A program made the position numbers and the translations under genes. Below, in pieces: positions 25,474-36,269 of a stretch of DNA of 64,000 nucleotides. The DNA comes from Climacium dendroides (Eukaryota; Streptophyta; Bryopsida; Hypnales; Climaciaceae). The stretch's first letter is position 1, and every line of letters starts with the position of its first letter. Location of the stretch: positions 26,703,345 through 26,767,344 of the forward strand of contig OX467089.1 of assembly GCA_950106755.1 (NCBI GenBank). The letters are read 5' to 3'. The notes beneath the pieces are model-generated. The model worked only from the letters and a program-made list of their open reading frames with translations. It was not told the origin of the DNA and ran no database searches.

Positions 25474-25716
25474 ATGTCTGTCCCTCCTACATACCAGCCT
25501 CCTACCAATGGACTGCAAGAAAACAATTTTGAAGGCAACATCTTGAGTCCCTATGGACTAAGCCGTAGCCCATCAAGAAAATGGGTGATGTGGAATGATA
25601 AAATCCCAGTGGGACTGTGGGAATCAATTGATAGACTAGAGCATCAAGCATTCCTCAGTCCTTGCATAATAGTCCAAACTTATAATTGGGAGCTCATTTC
25701 CCAAACCTCATTCTAA
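25474..25716 (+). CDS. Unrecognised 80-residue open frame
   Basis: An ATG-started frame encodes a product beginning MSVPPTYQPPTNG, rich in Pro, Trp and Ser, with no signal peptide or membrane segment. Base composition is nearer normal than the flanks. I recognise no family, and there is no promoter evidence or second copy. It could be a fragment of a larger exon or chance. Confidence 0.2.
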   Translation: MSVPPTYQPPTNGLQENNFEGNILSPYGLSRSPSRKWVMWNDKIPVGLWESIDRLEHQAFLSPCIIVQTYNWELISQTSF

Positions 25717-25802
25717 GGTCAAATGTGGTACAATCATAACATTGTTAACCTTTGCTAGGGGATCCCTTTTGCTCCCCCAAAAGCAAGAGTCCCCCATGCT
25801 AT

Positions 25803-26028
25803 ACAAAATAGTGAAATTAGGTTGCCTTACTGAAGAAAGTTACCTCGTGACTCACCACTTATTCAGATGGAGGCATAAGCAATTCTCTATACCCGAGCCA
25901 TGAATTAGTGCACCAACCCATGCAACATGGTTCCTACATTATTACATCCTTCTACAGTAACTATACATATTTATATAGTGTGGAATGTTGAGAAATTAGT
26001 GAGGGGCAACCTAATTTCACTATTTTGT
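25803..26028. mobile_element. MITE-like element with 24-bp perfect TIRs
   Basis: acaaaatagtgaaattaggt plus tgcc at 25803-25826 is repeated as an exact reverse complement at 26005-26028, giving a 226-bp element with no coding capacity. I could not define a clear target-site duplication, so the superfamily is open. Confidence 0.65.
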
Positions 26029-26599
26029 GAGTTCAAGCAAAGTCTCAACTTCTTAATTGCATTGCTATTGATTTAGATTTCCCATCCAATTTGAAGCAGG
26101 CAGCTCAAGAAGACTAAGACCCATCCAATCTGAAAGAGACAGAATTTACATCTGCAGACCAATTCAATCACTAGGTTTATAACTCAATTCCCTCCCATAT
26201 GGGGAGGCGGAATTATCCCTCCTGAGAGGGGGAATGAGTTAGCCCAGTAAACAATCTGGAAGTGCGGGGAGAGAAATGTGGAGTGCAATGTACGGGGAGT
26301 ACCGGCATTTAGTTACGAGCTAGCCGGTTGATTTTGAGAATTTCCGAATGGATTTCAAAATCTTCGGAAAAAACCGATCATTTAAGAGGAAAATCAGAGA
26401 ATATTCTCTATTTTATAAAGGTCTAGCTGAGAGAATGCTTCAAGCAACCGTTTGGTCTCAGAAAATGTAGGATTTTAGCCAGTTAAGCTAAAAATCTCCC
26501 CGGACTGTGGCTGGAGTGCCTTGCAGAAAGGAAAAAAAAATTGCAAGCACGAAGAACGAGAAGGCCGAGCCATTATTATGATTTGCTTGCGGCCTGGTG
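26029..26599. other. Spacer before the macro-unit array
   Basis: Mixed composition with no recognisable gene. The words agctagccggttgattttg and cggaaaaaaccgatc resemble, inverted, the accggctaactttgaactagccgccggt segment near 20070-20095, so it may be part of a dispersed repeat. Confidence 0.35.
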
Positions 26600-26862
26600 G
26601 AGATGCTCTAATAAAAATATAGAATCAGCCTCCCCAAACTCAAACTCAGAAGATGCTTCAACTCAATCAATTTCCATCCCAGATTCAATGATAAGGTTCG
26701 ATTTTTGAGGTTGCTCCGTATTGTAAGCTTTCTGGAGAGATTATTGCGTCGCCAACAGAATGGAAGGACGAGTGCCACAAAAAGAGCATCGGCTACAGTT
26801 TCAAAAGCAAGGAATCGGCAGCAGGCACACCAACGAACCAAACCCACAGATAGACCCTGTCC

Positions 26863-26891
26863 CCCCGCCTGAGTGCATCACTCAGGCGGGG
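26863..26891. repeat. Perfect 13-bp-stem hairpin
   Basis: ccccgcctgagtg, cat, cactcaggcgggg: a G/C-rich stem of 13 pairs with a 3-base loop. In units 1 and 2 the same place reads ctgagagcatcactcag followed by tcgggg, a decayed version (near 34920 and 51025). Confidence 0.7.
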
Positions 26892-27917
26892 TCTCCGGCT
26901 CTCTTTCCGTGCAATAAAATTACATTCATGGCCTTCCCCCTTGAACGCCCATGAGGACGGACTACTGACTGTGGAAATCATTCCCCTACAAAATTGCAGA
27001 AGCACTCATTGGAAGTCAAACTATTGTGGAAGATCTCTCCTTTCTACAACAAAATTATAAGGACGAAGAGTTGCATTTTGGATTTCCTGGAGGGATTCTT
27101 TGTCATCCATCAGATGCCAAACGTCCTTGTTGACCCTTAAATGTTTGGTGTCCAATGGATGACACATAATCCTTCCCAACAGGATAGAAGTGCAACTCTT
27201 CATTCTTAAAATTGTGTTGTGAAAAGGGGAGGTCTTCTAAAGTAGTTTGACTTCCAATGAGTGTTTTTGCATTTACTTAAGCCAATAATTCAATCCTTTA
27301 AGGGTTAAACTTTCAAAGGACCAATGTCTCCACGTGTGGTTCATTGTTTTGTATTTTATCATTGGCAATGAAACCCTATTTCATTTGTTTCCAAAATAAA
27401 CAACCTATGATTTTAGGGTATCTAAGGTAGGTCATGGATTCAAAAGGACTAGCTATGATTAACCTAGAAACATTGGTGAAGATGCAAAGTGTCCTTCGGA
27501 TGGCTTCACCAAGGATTGTAAGATGGAAAAAAAAAATTCATCCAATTTTAGGGGGGGAGTTGCTTGAGTACATTTTCAATTAATAGTATTGCAAATTCCC
27601 TCATTGCAATATTATTGATTTTTCTAGAGAAGAAGATGCTTGATCCTTGAAGCACCCTTGAAGTTTAGTTTGGCCATTTCTTACTATGTACTCTTCATAT
27701 GAATTTTAGCCATGAATATGATATTTTTTGAATTTGGGTCCAACTATTGAAATGAAGCTCATGAAGTATAGTTTCTACACCAATTGAAAATGTTGAAAAA
27801 TTTGTAAATTTCAATACTTTAAAGTAATATGAATTTTGGACCTATAAATATGGTTTTTTGATTTCTAATTTTAGAGTGAAAAAATAGTTTTGGTTTATAC
27901 TATGATGTTATTTACTA

Positions 27918-28798
27918 CTAGCCTATGCTATGCATTCATCATTAGAATTTTTAAAGAATTTTTTATGTATTAGATAGAATGCAAGAACAAAAATTTCAAT
28001 AAATCTTCAAATAAAAATGACTAAAATCTTTAAATAATTTTTTTTTATAAGTAAGCATATATTGAAATGTATAATAGAAATTTATTGAATGATGAATGAA
28101 ACATATGCAATGGTAAATACCATAAGAGATACATGTACATTAGAATGCATCAAAATTAGACTTCATTGTTACAAAAAATGGCAACCCAAATTAAAGAATT
28201 GAAAAGAAAAACTTGTAAATCTCAAAAGCTTTTGTGAACAATTTAATTGTTGTGGAATCCAAAATCGCTTCAATTGAATAAAATTCTCTAAATCATTTGG
28301 TAGTAGCAATAGAAAATTAAAATCATGAAAACTCAAAGCTCACAAAAGCACAAAATCATAGAAGTGCAAAGAAGTGTAAAGCCAATAGAAGCAATGGATT
28401 TGTTACTTCTATAATATCATCCTATAGATCCTCTTTAATATCACCTTAATTCATGGTTGTCATACTGGACAAGTTACTATTCATTTTTTGTCCTGTAGGA
28501 CAAGTTACTATTGATCAAATGTACTTGAGAGTGATTGCAAACTACTACTCTATTTCTGTAATATCACATTGTGTGAAAATACGATTTCTATGTATGCATG
28601 ATTGAAAATATTTTTACAAAATATTTAAAATTATTATTTTAAAAACTTATTGAAATCATTATCATGCATTCTATTCAAATATATCAAAATTTTACTAATA
28701 TGTGATACGATGAATGTGTAACATAACAAGCATGAGCCCCTAGTATTAATGGTAGCATTTGTGATATTACAGAGGGATTTATGATTTTAGTAGTATGA
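27918..28798 (-). mobile_element. Helitron-like element a (non-autonomous)
   Basis: On the minus strand it starts TCATACTACTAAAATCATAA and ends in CTAG, with the host reading A at 27917. 5'-TC, 3'-CTAG(T) ends, insertion between A and T and no target duplication are Helitron hallmarks. The terminal region repeats gcatagcaagc-type words near both ends. No Rep/helicase frame is present. Its 3' end is shortened relative to the other copies. Its 5' end touches element b directly. Confidence 0.65.
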
Positions 28799-29664
28799 CT
28801 AGCGTTTGGCACTTGCTATGCTACGCATTCATTATTAGAATTTTATAAGAATTTTTATGTATTAGATAGAATGCAAAACAAAAATTTCAATAAACCTTCA
28901 AATAAAAATGACTAAAATCTTTGTATAATTTTTTTATAAATAAGTATATATTGAAATGTACAATAGAAATTTATTGAATGATGAATAAAACATATGCAAT
29001 GGTAAATACTATAAAAGATACACATACATTAGAAAGCATTAGAAAATTGACTCCATTGTTACAAAAAATGGCAACCCAAATTGAAGAATTGAAAAGAAAA
29101 ACCTATAAATCTCAAAAACTTTGTGAAAAACTTAATTGTTGTAGAATCCAAAATCGCTTCAATTGAATGAATTTCTCAAAATCATTTGGTAGTAGCAATA
29201 GAAAATTGAAATCACGAAAGCACAAAGCTCACAAAAACACAATCATAGAAGTGCAAAGAAGTGTAAAGCCATGAGAAGCAATGGATTTTGCTACCTCTAT
29301 AATATCATCCTATGGATCCTCTTTAACATCACCTTAATTGCAACAACTATATTATTTCTATAATATCATTTTTTGTAAGAAGTGATATTACAAAAGTGAT
29401 TGCAAAATGGTACTCTATTTCTGTAATATCACATAGTGTGAAAATACAATTTTTATGTATGCATAATTGAAAAATATTTTTACAAAATATTTAAAATAAT
29501 TATTTTAAAAACTTATTGAAATCATTATTATGCATTCTATTCAAATACATCAAAATTTTACTAATATGTGATACAATGAATGCGTAGCATAGCAAGCACG
29601 AGCCCCTAGTATTAATGGTAGCATTTGTGATATTACAGAGGGAGTTATGATTTTAGTAGTATGA
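28799..29664 (-). mobile_element. Helitron-like element b (non-autonomous)
   Basis: 866 bp, joined head-to-tail to element a with no intervening base: a's GA end is at 28797-28798 and b's CTAG starts at 28799. The outer host base is T at 29665. It carries the least damaged version of the internal 62-codon frame (28978-29166). Confidence 0.65.
28978..29166 (+). CDS. Helitron-borne small frame, 62 residues
   Basis: An ATG-started frame beginning MMNKTYAMVNTIKDTHTLES encodes a polar, probably helical peptide containing LTPLLQKMATQIEELKRKT, then a Cys-pair-like LCEKLNCC. Homologous frames stay open in two other copies (minus strand, 39130-39360 and 54002-54232) despite nucleotide changes; in element a it is frameshifted. 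It runs antisense to the element's TC-to-CTAG direction. It might be a captured gene fragment. I recognise no family. Confidence 0.3.
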   Translation: MMNKTYAMVNTIKDTHTLESIRKLTPLLQKMATQIEELKRKTYKSQKLCEKLNCCRIQNRFN

Positions 29665-31090
29665 TAATATACATAAATGGTAAAAAAAAAATTAGATTTT
29701 TTGAGTATGTTATGTATTTGATATGCATTTTCTTCATTTTGTTCTTAAATAGTTTACAATAATTTCAAATTAATTAAAAAATATTTAAAACTTTTATGAC
29801 TTCTATATTAGACATATGATTTCATTTCCAAAATCAAATATAAATATTTTCATTCATATCTAGTTGCAAAATGGCAACAAACAAAGTGATGGACCATAAT
29901 GTGTGAAATCAATGGCTTGAAATTAGTGGTCACGGGCTTGTCCTTCTAGGATTAAATGCACTTTTAGGATACCTAGAATGCCAAAATTCCAAATTTTTTT
30001 ACTATGAAAATAAATGTAAAATATACCTGGCTTGTTGTAAAACCATTCTTTTTCTTGTTTCATGAGTTCTAAAGACAAATTAAAGGTCCTTGATTCCAAA
30101 TATTGATTCCAAATTTTTAAACTTCAAATTCATATAGAATGAACAAAGACAATAAAACCACGAGGATTTGTCCCATTAAGTGCTACTTTGTTGGGATGAA
30201 AGAATTGTAGTGCTCCATCTTCATACAATGTGAATGAGGTTCCTTCTCGAGTCTCCCTCTTCTTACAATATGAATGGAACTCTTGCACAATGTGGATTTT
30301 TTTGCAATATTTTGCTCAAAAATAATACAATTTTTTGAATGGAACATTCTCGAGAACATTAGACAATATATTCCCTGTTGAATTGCTGCATACTTTTAGG
30401 ACAATATCACTCATTTTTGGATGACTATACATTCTTTTGGATGACTAAATATTTTTTCAAGGATTTTCTCCAATGTAATTTTCACTCCTAATTTGATGAA
30501 TTGATATATTTATTTATTTATGAGAACCTTCAAAAATCACATATTTTACACAATTTAAAAGGACTATGATTTCACAACATCTTCGTCCTAAAAACAAATG
30601 ATATGTATAAATAAAAACTTAATAAGGTGCACCACTATTTATTTAAATAGAAAACCTTAAATATATAATAATTTCATTACTTTAATGTGACTAGGTGTTG
30701 AATATGATAAATTTGAAAAAAATTCAATTTTTGAATTTGACCTATATAACACATAATTGTTGTATATCAATATAATGTTTTATAACACCATGTGATTTTG
30801 TAATTTTCCAATTTTTTTTAAATTTCTAGAAGGACATTTTTTTAAAGTCCGGAGAGTCCAGGGAGGGATACCCATATTAGACCATTACCCATTAGACTTT
30901 AGCCAAGACTATGCAACAAACAATAGAATTTGATAACCTATTTGCAACTTCCTCCATGTTGAAATTAGCATCTATTTAGTCAGTTTTGTGTTATAGTTCT
31001 CCCTACAATCCTTTACAACTTGTGAAATCTTCTTTTAAACCTACTCACTCTCAAGGTAGTCAAAGTTGAAGCCACAGTAAGTAGCATATT
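29665..31090. other. Backbone of unit 0 without an intact gene
   Basis: It contains the diverged, frameshifted equivalent of the minus-strand frame seen intact at 39988-40305 (here around 30130-30430). From about 30500 to 30890 it carries a segment that reappears inverted inside unit 2 at about 51850-52300. Confidence 0.5.
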
Positions 31091-31434
31091 ACCCTAAATT
31101 CCGTAAATTAGTTCTCGGATCACTGGTGAGCGGAGGTCAAGAGACACAAAATATGTGGCACAAAATAGAAGGCAGTTTTTTACATCTACCTTTCTGTGCA
31201 GCAATGAGGGAGGGAGGGGGACCGGCCAGGGTGTACTGACCCGTTTCACCCCTGGGGAAAACGCCGTGGAATTTATTATTTCCAATTAGATGATTTTTTT
31301 TGCTAATTCTTAATTCAGATTCGCAATCGGCGGCCCCAAATTAGCTAGGGGCAGTCTAGAGATATAAAATTACTGGCAAAAAAAAATAGTTTTTTTTTCA
31401 CAAATAACCCCGGGGCAATCAGGGGGTCAGTTCT

Positions 31435-31740
31435 GGGGGGCCAGGCACCCAATCCCCGTGGCACAGAGTCAATAACAAAAGCACTTGCATTTCCACGAGT
31501 TGAAGACCAGACGTGGCGCCTTCCGAAAGACTCCATTTGGGGGGAAAGAAGCAGCTTCGGAAGCCTGGCCAGGCTGACGGATCCTTGTACTTCCAGTCCC
31601 TCCCGGTAGCCCACTACCGAGTGGAGTCCGTTGTCCACACAGCGGCTTTGACCACAGCCGCCGAAACAACCGGACGTGTTGGGCAGGTTGACAACACAGT
31701 ACCTCCTCACGACTGCTCTCCGCAACACGAACACTATAAA
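31435..31740 (+). promoter_or_regulatory. Promoter of DUF3455 array copy 1
   Basis: About 300 bp of GC-richer sequence in an AT-rich background, strongly conserved in front of all three array genes. It has a TATA box (tataaa, 31735-31740) 214 bp before the ATG, W-box-like TTGAC cores (near 31649 and 31687), an ACGTGGC (ABRE/G-box-like) core near 31511 and the palindrome at 31562-31575. Copy 1 lacks two small insertions present in copies 2 and 3. The predicted leader of about 180 nt is CA-rich with no upstream ATG. Confidence 0.7.
31562..31575. promoter_or_regulatory. 14-bp perfect palindrome in the array promoter
   Basis: agcctggccaggct is self-complementary and is preceded by gcttcggaagc, a second short dyad overlapping it. 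It is retained in all three array promoters (also 41834-41847 and 56053-56066), as expected of a dimer-bound site, although the flanks are equally conserved. Confidence 0.4.
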
Positions 31741-31948
31741 GCCACCTTCACAGACTCATCACTCTTCATTCCAACCCACACCGTTCCAAGCTCACAACCA
31801 AGCCTCTCAAAATCCAACTTCAGGCATCAAGTTCACAAGAACAACAGCAGTTACGTCGACAACTGGAGTTCCTTACAGCCGCACCACATATCGCCATCTG
31901 CAGTGACGTCTTCGACATCGAGCTAGACCAGTCCGACTGCAACCAACA

Positions 31949-32539
31949 ATGGCAGTGAAATTGCTACTCTTGGTAACCCTAGCGTCGCTTGCATTCTGCG
32001 TGGCGTTAGCCGCCAGGGATCTCACCGAAACGCAATCCATTCCATCCTCAATTCAGGTCCCGGAAGACTCAAACCACCACTACAAGCTTCACCAAGCTGT
32101 CCACGGTCGCGGCTACCAGCACTACAAATACAACGGCACTTCCTGGGAGCTGTACAACGCGACCGCCCGTCTTTACAACGCGGAGAACAAGCAAGTGGGC
32201 CGCCACTTCTTTCTCCCGGAACTCGACAGTCAAGGTGGGCAAGCCACATGGGAGTCTCTCCAGTCCAAAACGAACGGCGGAGTTTCCTTCAGCATCGTCA
32301 CTTGCAAAACTGTGTCGAAGGATACAGTCGACGAGGATAGTATTCCGTGGGTGTTGTTGAAGGCTACGCAGGCCTCGGGAAGCAAGCAGTTCTTCGGGGA
32401 AGTGGTGTTCGTGCAAAGGGTGAACACCCAAATGGGACTTGCACCGAAGAGTACCAAGAGCGATTGTGTGGGAGATGTGAAGAAGTCGCCTTACACTGCC
32501 GACTACTTGTTCTACGTTTCGGAAACGCAACAACACTGA
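31949..32539 (+). CDS. Secreted DUF3455 family protein, array copy 1
   Basis: One intronless exon of 196 codons starting at aaccaacaATGGC, a good plant context and the first ATG after the TATA box. Residues 1-22 form a signal peptide (LLLLVTLASLAFCVALAA core). The mature chain shows YKYNGTSWELY (59-69), GRHFFLP (84-90), ATWES (99-103), DEDSIPWVLLKAT (128-140), FVQRVNTQMG (154-163) and YTADYLFYV (182-190), the ordered landmarks of DUF3455 (PF11937). Sequons lie at N62 and N70. Two cysteines, C119 and C173, could form a disulfide; C173 is at the position where many family members have one. It lacks the intron found in the relative at 18.2-19.3 kb. The protein is identical to copy 2 (one synonymous DNA change seen). 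Likely extracellular; biochemical role unknown. Confidence 0.93.
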   Translation: MAVKLLLLVTLASLAFCVALAARDLTETQSIPSSIQVPEDSNHHYKLHQAVHGRGYQHYKYNGTSWELYNATARLYNAENKQVGRHFFLPELDSQGGQATWESLQSKTNGGVSFSIVTCKTVSKDTVDEDSIPWVLLKATQASGSKQFFGEVVFVQRVNTQMGLAPKSTKSDCVGDVKKSPYTADYLFYVSETQQH

Positions 32540-32795
32540 TTAGGGTAGGATTAGGCCGGTATTGCTCGAACTTATTCTTTGCCAGCCCATTTTTGACTGA
32601 AACTTGAGGCTATCACTCCAAAGTGAGTTTGGGCGTTAGCCTGAAGTGAGTGTAGATTAGTGCAGTGCATGCTCGAGACTCGATTCTCCTGATGCAAACT
32701 CGGAAACTAGGATTTCTGTTCGTAGAGAACATCCATTCTGTCATTCAGAAGGTGTTTTGTTTAATTTGTGCATAAAAATGATTTGCTAATTCCAA

Positions 32796-33070
32796 GCTTG
32801 GTCTTGCACCGGGAGCTTTGGTGGCATCTAGAAGTCGCCAAGTTTATACATCTGTGTCGACTATTTGTTCTCAGTTTCGGAAACGCAACATCATGAATTC
32901 GAGTATTGATCAGTCTTGTTCTTCCTTGCCAGCCAATTTTTGGAACGTGAGGCTTTCACTCTGAGTGAGATTGGGAGCGGAATCAGGGAACTTTGAGTGT
33001 TAGCCTGAACGGTGTGTGGAGATTAGGGTTGTGCATGCTGGGGACTTGTTATCGGGTGCTTGCAAGAAGG
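32796..33070 (+). pseudogene. Decayed tandem copy of the gene's 3' end (unit 1)
   Basis: About 350 bp beyond the matching place in the gene, the sequence repeats the last ~33 codons and the 3' flank in diverged form: cttgcaccg, gaagtcgcc, gtcgactatttgttct, gtttcggaaacgcaaca, then ttccttgccagcc and gtgaggct. The frame VDYLFSVSETQ is still legible, but there is no start, promoter or upstream coding part. The same remnant is present in all three units, so the partial duplication is older than the array. Confidence 0.75.
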
Positions 33071-33312
33071 ACTGGTGTTTTGGGGGTAGCGTTTTGGTGA
33101 GAACATGGATTTATGTGGCCACTACTATGATTAAAATGAATACTTTTTTGGTGGAACAATTGTAGTTGATCAGAAGGAAAAATCTATGGCTAGAAGTGGT
33201 ATTGCATGTATTATGGACTATTTGGGAATATTGAATCAATACTATATGAAAAAGGGTACTTTGTCCTAGAAAATAGTTGTATGGGCAGTTTTTGATAAAA
33301 TGGCGTCATTGT

Positions 33313-33406
33313 ACTACTTTGGCAATTTATACGGGTTCAGATCAAGTAATTTGAATTGTACTAATTTGGCAATTTATACGGGTTCAAATCAAGCAATTTG
33401 AAATGT
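33313..33406 (+). repeat. 47-bp minisatellite, two copies (unit 1)
   Basis: actactttggcaatttatac... repeats with period 47 bp. There are two copies here, three in unit 2 (43588-43728) and one in unit 3 (57793 on). It is a variable-number marker between units. Confidence 0.8.
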
Positions 33407-34209
33407 ACAACTATTTTAGATGTTTGAAGTATGTACCTTTTCTAAGTGTCTAAAATCTACAAAAGTTGTAGATGTCATATTCATGGTTCAAACTATATTG
33501 ACAATAATCTGTACCAATAATAGGTGTCTAAAACCTATATCAGTTGAAGATTTTGGAATCTATACCTATCCTGAATGGCACTTTTATGTTTAAGACTAAG
33601 TGGTTGGAAAATGGCACATGCCATTGTAATGAAATTCTCCATTGTAATGAAATTCCCCATGAAATTAGAACATATCTACACAATAAAAAGTAAATTTCGA
33701 CCATAACATAATTAGGAATTGACAGATGACGTTTTTCCATTAGAATTAGAGCGAAAACTTCATTCATCCCCAAAAATTAAAGAAATAGGTCAAATCAAAT
33801 GTTCTTTAGCATTCTGAATCGAGAAAAATAAGCTCTATACATTGAACTAATTTCTTATTTCCATTAAACAATACTAGAATTCAATATTCATTGTGCTACC
33901 CAACTACCAAAAATTACTACCATCTTTTGATTTTGGATAGGAATATACAATAGGAAACTAGCAGTAGGCAACATTTAAGAAATCCATTGCTTGAAAGGCG
34001 TAATTGGATTGCACATAGGACAAACACCCATATAACTACATCCACAAAACCCCAAAACCTCGTTGTGTACACTTTAATCCAAGGGTGGGAATAAAGCGTT
34101 CACATCCGGCAAGCCTTTGGACTTCTAAGTTCTTTTCTTATTAGTTCACTAATTGAGTTGGGGGTGGGTGGGATTACTTATTGCATATGTGCAATGCCCT
34201 GTTGGCCGG

Positions 34210-34220
34210 GGTTCAACTCC
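34210..34220 (+). other. tRNA-type B-box-like motif
   Basis: GGTTCAACTCC matches the internal B box of tRNA genes and tRNA-derived SINEs; it is conserved at 50296-50306. A dyad (attgca/tgcaat) lies upstream and a weak A-box-like gagttgg occurs earlier, but the cloverleaf does not close. Possibly a SINE remnant. Confidence 0.25.
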
Positions 34221-34675
34221 CTGAAGTAATGCTTCTTTGTGTGGAAATATAGGTCTGAAATACTTAGATTTCATACGTATTCGCCAAAACACCAAGTTTT
34301 TCCTTTAAAGCGTCTCCATCCTAGGCACAAGCAGTAAGGAAGAAAGTCGCTAAATGACCATTCTGAACTTCAAAGCTGTCACCAGTAGATGAGGCCAAGA
34401 TTTTACCACGGGTCGCTCGCCCAACACCAAACGTTCAAATGTGGAAGCCAGTTGCTCGACCAGGTAAAAACCTTAATTTATTCACTGGTCCGGGTCGACC
34501 TTCAAGGGTTAAAGGAGCTTCCCCAAACTCATAAGACAAAAGATGCTCCAAATCCAGCTGAGCTGGCTCAACCCCAACTCAATCAATTTCCATTCCAAAT
34601 TCAATGATAAGACTCGATTTTTGAGGTTACTGCATATTATAAGCTTTCTATAGAGAATATTGCGTCGCCACCGTA

Positions 34676-34809
34676 CACAGCTAGAAAATGTAGTTTTTGT
34701 TTTGTTTTGGTTGCGTTGATCTGGTCAAAATCTGATAGAAATCTGTTGATTTTAACAAATTTTTGTCAAATTATAACCGGATCCAGAAAAGCTAAATTTT
34801 CTAGTAGTT
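34676..34809. mobile_element. CACTA-like MITE (unit 1)
   Basis: The ends cacagctagaaaat and, reverse complemented, aactactagaaaat match the TIR form CACTACTAGAAAAT. The unit 0 equivalent (ttgcgtcgcca|acagaatgg, about 26745-26765) lacks it, which gives an empty site. Internal words match the MITE at 560-731. Confidence 0.6.
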
Positions 34810-35006
34810 AACTGAATGCAAGGACACCCAAAAGAGCATTGGCTACTAACTACTTTAAAAGCAAGGAATCCGGTGGCAAGGCACACCAACAAACCAAACC
34901 CACAGACAGACCACGTTCTGAGAGCATCACTCAGTCGGGGTCTCCGTCCTGTCAGTTCTAATCTCCTTCCGTGCAATAAAAGTACAGTCGTAGCCTTAAC
35001 CCTGAA

Positions 35007-35658
35007 CCCCTAAATGCAATGCCCAAGGCTTTTTTAACCTTCTAGGAATTTGCTCTAAATTGAACAAAAGGACAGCATTTTGATGAGTTGTATGAATTTT
35101 TTTGGATTGGAACTGGACAAATTCAAACTACACATGTTAAAGAGCACATAGGAAAAGATATCACAACAATATCACTTCCAGATTGAATGATTATATAATG
35201 TTTGATCATGAGGGGGTGAAAACTATGAAAGTGATTTGAAGTCTTTCAATTCTCTTTTCACATGTCAAATCTAGAAGGTTGGTCACCAAAATATATGCAA
35301 ATAAAGGGCCTAACATGCATAGCCCCAATCAAATTTATAGCTTTTCAAAATCTACTCTACAACTTATTTAAGTGAATTTCTAATTTGTATTTTTCTTCAA
35401 GATCTAGTGCATTTCAAGCTCATTTCCAAGAGCCCTCAACACTACAAAAAGTCAAGATTGCAATGGTTGCCTTTGTACAAAATCTTGAATAGAAAAATCA
35501 TAATCAATCCTTTTCAAAATTGGATTTTGGATGCCAAAATTAGACTTCTCAAAGAACTATTCAAAAATTAGAATTACTAAAAATAGCAATTTGGTTAGGC
35601 TTTATTTGACTTCAAAGTATTGTTAACACCACAATTTGATGCCTTGAGCATTTAGGGG
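35007..35658. mobile_element. TTAA-type (piggyBac-like) non-autonomous element, 652 bp
   Basis: The ends are CCCCTAAATGC...CCAAGGC and, reverse complemented, CCCCTAAATGCTCAAGGC. TTAA follows the right end (35659-35662); the left flank is TGAA, a degraded TTAA. The unit 2 copy (51112-51505) has the same ends but a smaller interior. No transposase frame. Confidence 0.55.
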
Positions 35659-35793
35659 TTAAATGTTGAAGATGACGTATTTTTTTGTCTAATAGATGAC
35701 AAATTCCTTCTAGTAGGAGAGAAGTGCAACTATTCATCCTTAAAATCTTGTTGGGAGGTCTTCTATAGGAATTTGACTTCTTGCATTTTCTAA

Positions 35794-36269
35794 CCTCTAA
35801 AGGACCATTGTCCGTTCCGGGGACAACTTGGAATTTTGGGCAAGTACCTACAGGCTAAATTTTTATCAAAACTTTCTCATGAAATTAAAAAACTGATTAC
35901 CTTCGTGGGTATATAATTTTTATTCCAATCGGTGCCCAAGAGCAAAAGTTATATCCAACTAAGCTCAAAATAGGGGAGAGTGGATAGCAAATTAAATTAA
36001 AAAAAAATCAAGTTAAGAAGGTTCAAAGTAAAATATTCAATCCCACAAAGTGCAAAAAAAGTTTGTTTTCTTCACTTGAAACGTAGATATCTCAAAATTT
36101 GTGCGGTCAAAATTTCTGAGTTTTTTCCACACATTATCATACTAGTTAGGTGTATGATCCTATCTTTGAATGTTCTAAAAATATAACTTTCAAAATTTTT
36201 TAGTCTTTTCTATAGAAATGGCAATTTTGAGTGTTTTTTGGTAGAAAAAAGGCCTCAGCCCTTTCGGGG
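35794..36269. mobile_element. TTAA-type (piggyBac-like) non-autonomous element, 476 bp
   Basis: Ends CCTCTAAAGGACC and, reverse complemented, CCCCGAAAGGGCTG; TTAA follows the right end (36270-36273) and CTAA precedes the left. It is homologous end to end with 12165-12744, which has intact TTAA on both sides. Confidence 0.55.

Larger units (their letters stand above)
26600..31099 (+). repeat. Macro-unit 0 (partial, oldest copy)
   Basis: The second half of the repeating unit precedes the first array gene. 26600-26960 matches 34520-35010 and 50600-51110; 27280-27560 matches 36290-36590; 27600-27917 matches 36620-36960; 29665-31080 matches 39540-40830 and 54420-55790. It is the most diverged copy and lacks the MITE found at 34676-34809 in unit 1. 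No gene copy was recognised at its 5' end. Confidence 0.7.

Noticed and set aside
31513..31926. 137-codon plus-strand frame in the promoter and leader (also 41857-42201 and 56076-56420)
   Set aside because: It spans the TATA box and palindrome, is shifted by the small promoter indels between copies, and has no protein-like motif.
32069..32536. 155-codon minus-strand frame across the gene (also 42344-42811 and 56563-57030)
   Set aside because: It is the antisense shadow of the DUF3455 coding exon; it has no promoter and the sense strand explains the conservation.
34141..34260. tRNA gene around the GGTTCAACTCC motif
   Set aside because: Only the B-box-like motif is convincing; acceptor, D and anticodon arms do not fold into a cloverleaf.
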